A stretch of DNA of 64,000 nt from Hevea brasiliensis (lineage: Eukaryota > Streptophyta > Magnoliopsida > Malpighiales > Euphorbiaceae), in assembly GCF_030052815.1 (NCBI RefSeq), contig NC_079510.1, forward strand, positions 33,495,823 through 33,559,822, written 5' to 3'. Shown here in pieces: positions 61,301 to 64,000 of this stretch (positions are counted from its first letter, which is position 1; the number at the start of each line of letters is the position of its first letter). Below the pieces are notes generated by a model. The model was given only the letters and a program-made list of their open reading frames with translations. It was not told the DNA's origin and did no database searches. The position numbers and the translations under genes were made by a program.

Positions 61301-61472
61301 CCTTAGTGTATTTGTTTCTAGAATTTTTCCTTGATTTTTTATGAGCATTATTTAGTCTCTTTATAATTTCTCACTCTAGTCTATTTATAATTTCAAATAT
61401 TCTAGCTGCCTGGACCAACATTGGTCAACGGAATAGTAGACTGTATGGACTAGCTAAAGTGAGGATGTTACA
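58334..61472 (-). repeat. Complete LTR of the deleted chromovirus
   Basis: 3,139 bp: TGTAACATCCTCACTTTAGC at 61472 to GGGGTGTCACA at 58334 in element orientation. Contains degenerate repeats of the TGGCCAAATGACCAAACACT type (about 59750-60010), related to the 190-bp repeats at 18384-18958, and a GAAGAAGAAGAAGAA run (about 60797-60815). It is the best reference copy for the truncated LTR at 17113. Confidence 0.85.
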
Positions 61473-62378
61473 TGAAATGAGTCTTTTCGCTCATGTTTGA
61501 CTTCCAGCTTGACCTAAGCTGCACCTTAAGCACTATTACATACCCTAAGCAAGATCTCAAGCAGGACCCCAAGAAAATCTCTACAGTTTGGAGATGAAAA
61601 CTCTAAATATATTGGAATTAAGTTGCTGCGCTTGACTTTTGACTTATCCCAGGTTTTAGGTTAAGCAATATGACATATTGTAAGTGACATCATAAGCAAG
61701 ATCTCAAGCAAATTTTGGCCAACTTAATTTTCTAAGGCTTGATTTCTTTAATTTTTCTCCTTGCCTAAAGGGCTCCAAATTTCTACAAATCACCTCCTAA
61801 TGCATTCATTGACCTTCAATTTACTACAAAACTTATTAAAAATATCAAAATTATAAAAATCAAATATAAAGTAACTAAAATTAATAAAAAACTAAAATAA
61901 AGCTAAAAACATAAAATATATTAAAATACAAGGGTAAAATGGATGCAAAACTATCTTAAAATGCCTATATGAAATGAGTATAACACATATACAACATTAA
62001 GCTTAAACTAATTTATGTAAATCTCTGTTTCTTTAAATATTATCAATAATTTCTTGCTTATTAACTAATTAATTTTATGAGATTAAATATTCTTTTATTC
62101 ACACTTTACTAATTTGTTTTAATTTTTTATTGTGATTAATTTTATTCATATGATCTCGCATGTGTACCTTCTTAATTTATTTTAGAAAGAGGTTATAAAT
62201 GATTCCCCATAATATAGATTATTATATTTTGACAAAATTACTATAATTTTAATAAGAGGTGTGCTGTCCCATTTACACAATCTATGTAAAAAAAAGAAGT
62301 TTAATCGGTAGCGCTTCTCTCTTTTGTTATTTTTATGACAAACATAAAATTCTTAAACTTAAAATTTTTTATTATGGG

Positions 62379-62573
62379 TGATAAGGTTTATCCAATAGTT
62401 ACAACTGATATCTTGTTGTAACAAATCATATATATTGTTATCTCTATCTCTATCTCTAATAACTTAGGATAACCTTAAGTGTATATCTTGCGCGTCCTCA
62501 GATATCCAAAGAGTTGCTATATATATGTATAGTTGTAAACTCTAAAGTAATTAATAAGAGTAAGAATTCTACA
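62379..62573 (+). repeat. Short 5' LTR of the copia element
   Basis: 195 bp, TGATAAGGTTTATCC to GAATTCTACA, with a (CTCTAT)-type run at about 62443-62456. The 5' end is supported by the break in similarity with unit B, and the 3' end by the primer site. Confidence 0.8.
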
Positions 62574-62586
62574 TGGTATCAGAGCC
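62574..62586 (+). promoter_or_regulatory. Primer binding site of the copia element
   Basis: TGGTATCAGAGCC directly after the LTR, complementary to initiator methionine tRNA. Confidence 0.9.
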
Positions 62587-62611
62587 TTGAGCTTTACAGC
62601 ATTTTGGCACC

Positions 62612-64000
62612 ATGTCTACTGAACAACAACTCTTTTCTCAACCGTCCTCCTCCCTTTCTGCCACTAATTCTAGCACTGTCTCTTATCCCAATGCCTCACC
62701 TTTTCTGAATATTAAACTTAATGCCACAAATTATCTGCTGTGGCAAGCACAGCTTCTCCCCTTGTTGAATAGTCACAATCTTGCATCGCATATCTCTTCT
62801 ACAGTCACTCCTCCAAACTCCAAACTTGCTGATGGTTTTGACAATCCTGATTATGCTAGTTGGTTTCAATATGACCAGCTCGTCCTTAGCTGGCTATTCT
62901 CTTCCATTACTGAGAATATACTTCCGTAGATTATTGGCCTAACTACAGCTAAAGAAGCTTGGCAGAGTTTACATAGTATTTTTGGTACTGGTTCTCACAC
63001 CCAAATGCAACAGTTGCGCAAGCAACTTAAACATTTACACAAAAGCGAGGATTCTATTGAGGTGTACATGAGACATGCCAAGTCTATCTCTGACCAACTC
63101 ACTGCCTTACAATGTCCTATATCTGAAGAATCCCTCGTCAGTGATGTTATGGAAGGCCTTGTTTCTGAGCTTCATTCTTTCACTGTGGCAATTGAGGCTC
63201 GTAATTCAGAATTTCCTTTGATGATTTGTTTGCTTTATTGCTTAGCGAAGAGAGCCAATTAAAGATGGAGAAACTCTCTCTTGATTCTTCTGTATTACCC
63301 ACGGCTCAAGTTGTTGCTACCCCCTTTCGTGGATGAGGTTTCTTCAAGGGTCGAGGACATAGACATGGATGAACTCATCCAGCCTCCCACCACAACTTTT
63401 CCCAGTTCCACTACCATTTGCTACAACTGCAACGGTCATGGCCATTTGGCCCGTCAATGTCCCACACCTAAATCTACAATGTCTTCTGCTATACCACCAT
63501 TCAACCCTCAATCCCATTTTGTCTCCAACACATCTCATCCTACTCAAGCTTGGACTGTTGACTCAGGTGCAAACTTTCATGTCACAGCTGATGAAGTGAA
63601 CATCGTTCACCCTCATTCTTATACTGGTCCAGATACCATAACTATTGGCAATGGTAGCTCTTTACCCATCTCTCACTTTGGTTCTTCTGTTACTCATATT
63701 CACAATCGTAAATTTTTTCTCAAAAATATCCTGCACTCACCACATATTGCTCGTAATTTACTTTCGCCGCTTATCGCCATAATAATTATTCTCTTGAATT
63801 TTATCCTGACAAATTTCTTGTGAAGGATATCTCCACCAAATAGGTTCTTTACCAAGGTCAAAGTGAAAATGGTCTCTACCAGTTACCTCTTCAAACCAGC
63901 TCTTTGTTATCTCCGCAGGCTCATCTTGTGCAATTCAGTGTCTGGCATGATCGGCTAGCCCATGCTAATGCGAGAATTGTTAATCAGATTTTATCTTCTA
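62612..64000 (+). pseudogene. Copia gag-pol, 5' part, interrupted by a stop and frameshifts
   Basis: Gag starts at ATG 62612 (MSTEQQLFSQPSSSLSATN), with the capsid region LNATNYLLWQAQLLPLLNSH, LVLSWLFSSITENILP, then TAG (62927-62929) and continuation in the same frame (TTAKEAWQSLHSIFGTGSHT, DSIEVYMRHAKSISDQL). A one-base shift near 63215 leads to LFALLLSEESQLKMEKL, and another to the zinc knuckle CYNCNGHGHLARQC (about 63420-63460) and the protease WTVDSGANFH with an intact DSGA. A shift near 63765 restores the integrase entry domain (FLVKDISTK, TAG, VLYQGQSENGLYQLPL, then SVWHDRLAHANARIVNQIL). Cut by the window edge. Confidence 0.88.

Larger units (their letters stand above)
57641..61472 (-). 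mobile_element. Internally deleted chromovirus inside the Athila-like LTR
   Basis: Minus orientation. Perfect TGAAA duplications at 57636-57640 and 61473-61477. One complete LTR (58334-61472), primer site, start of gag, then an abrupt junction near 57745 to the last 105 bp of a second LTR (57641-57745). Everything from mid-gag through most of the 3' LTR is gone, while both outer ends and the duplication are intact. Confidence 0.85.
55983..61985 (-). repeat. Athila-like solo LTR in unit C, itself interrupted
   Basis: Minus-strand LTR opening TGTTATACTCATTTC at 61985 and closing near 55983. Near its end is the conserved block (the plus strand reads CTGCAAGTATACGAG and TATCGTTCTCATGAGAATTT, the complement of the CCTGTGGGATCGATA-type block of the first element). 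Without insertions it is about 2.1 kb. CATAT duplications flank it (55978-55982 and 61986-61990). No internal region is seen, so it is a solo LTR. The terminal CA is not preserved at the 55983 end. Confidence 0.65.
55810..62378. repeat. Tandem unit C of the MMP array, start only
   Basis: Unit-C DNA is present at 55810-55982 and 61986-62378, about 565 bp in all. It matches the opening of unit B (45814-46378) and unit A, ending at TTTTTATTATGGG, about 210 bp before the MMP stop would begin. The gap between the two pieces is a retroelement insertion, and another element starts at 62379. Confidence 0.85.
62379..64000 (+). mobile_element. Ty1/copia retrotransposon in unit C, 5' portion
   Basis: The 5' LTR (62379-62573), primer site (62574-62586), gag, protease and the start of integrase are present. 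The element continues past the right edge. It interrupts unit C after ATTATGGG, so the predicted target duplication is ATGGG and the sequence TCCC should follow the 3' LTR outside the window (as in unit B near 46375). Confidence 0.88.

Overview
The window is nuclear DNA from a repeat-rich flowering plant, most likely a eudicot. The evidence is plant-type Ty3/gypsy elements (Athila-like and Del/Tekay-like chromovirus) and Ty1/copia elements, a MULE transposase, plant LINE fragments, an intronless plant matrix metalloproteinase (MMP), and a pseudo-exon of the plant mitochondrial phosphate carrier. The species cannot be named from the sequence alone. Almost everything is transposon. The only host-type genes are two tandem MMP copies, each with a one-base indel, and fragments of the phosphate carrier.

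Layout. 1-7480: 3' part of an Athila-like gypsy element with an intact pol and one LTR. 7481-16216: AT-rich DNA with long-TIR non-autonomous elements, one of which holds a collapsed chromovirus remnant (9093-10608), and a 1.07-kb tandem duplication (14109-16216). 16217-23766: a gag-like scrap, a truncated chromovirus LTR with 190-bp internal repeats, a decayed MULE transposase on the minus strand, a near-perfect hairpin, and a LINE remnant.

23767 to the right edge: a tandem array of three copies of a unit whose net length is about 7.2-7.4 kb. Each unit reads, in order: MMP gene (minus), AT-rich spacer, LINE reverse-transcriptase fragment (plus), then a long-TIR, Pack-MULE-like element carrying exon 1 and part of intron 1 of a mitochondrial phosphate carrier. 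Copy A (23767-45813) is swollen by a copia element (29946-44794) that landed inside the phosphate-carrier exon; that copia is itself split by a 10.2-kb gypsy element (32637-42851) with a perfect AATTA target duplication. Copy B (45814-55809) carries a gypsy solo LTR (49122-51712) with TAAAA duplications, and copy A preserves the unfilled site. Copy C (55810 onward) is hit by an Athila-like LTR (55983-61985). That LTR contains a small MULE-type MITE and an internally deleted chromovirus, and a copia element starting at 62379 runs off the right edge. A third MMP copy is therefore predicted just beyond the window.

Nested insertions with readable target duplications give a relative history: LINE, then the Pack-type element, then tandem duplication, then a different retroelement invasion in each unit. 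All boundaries and similarities were judged by eye. No identity percentage, age or database match was computed.
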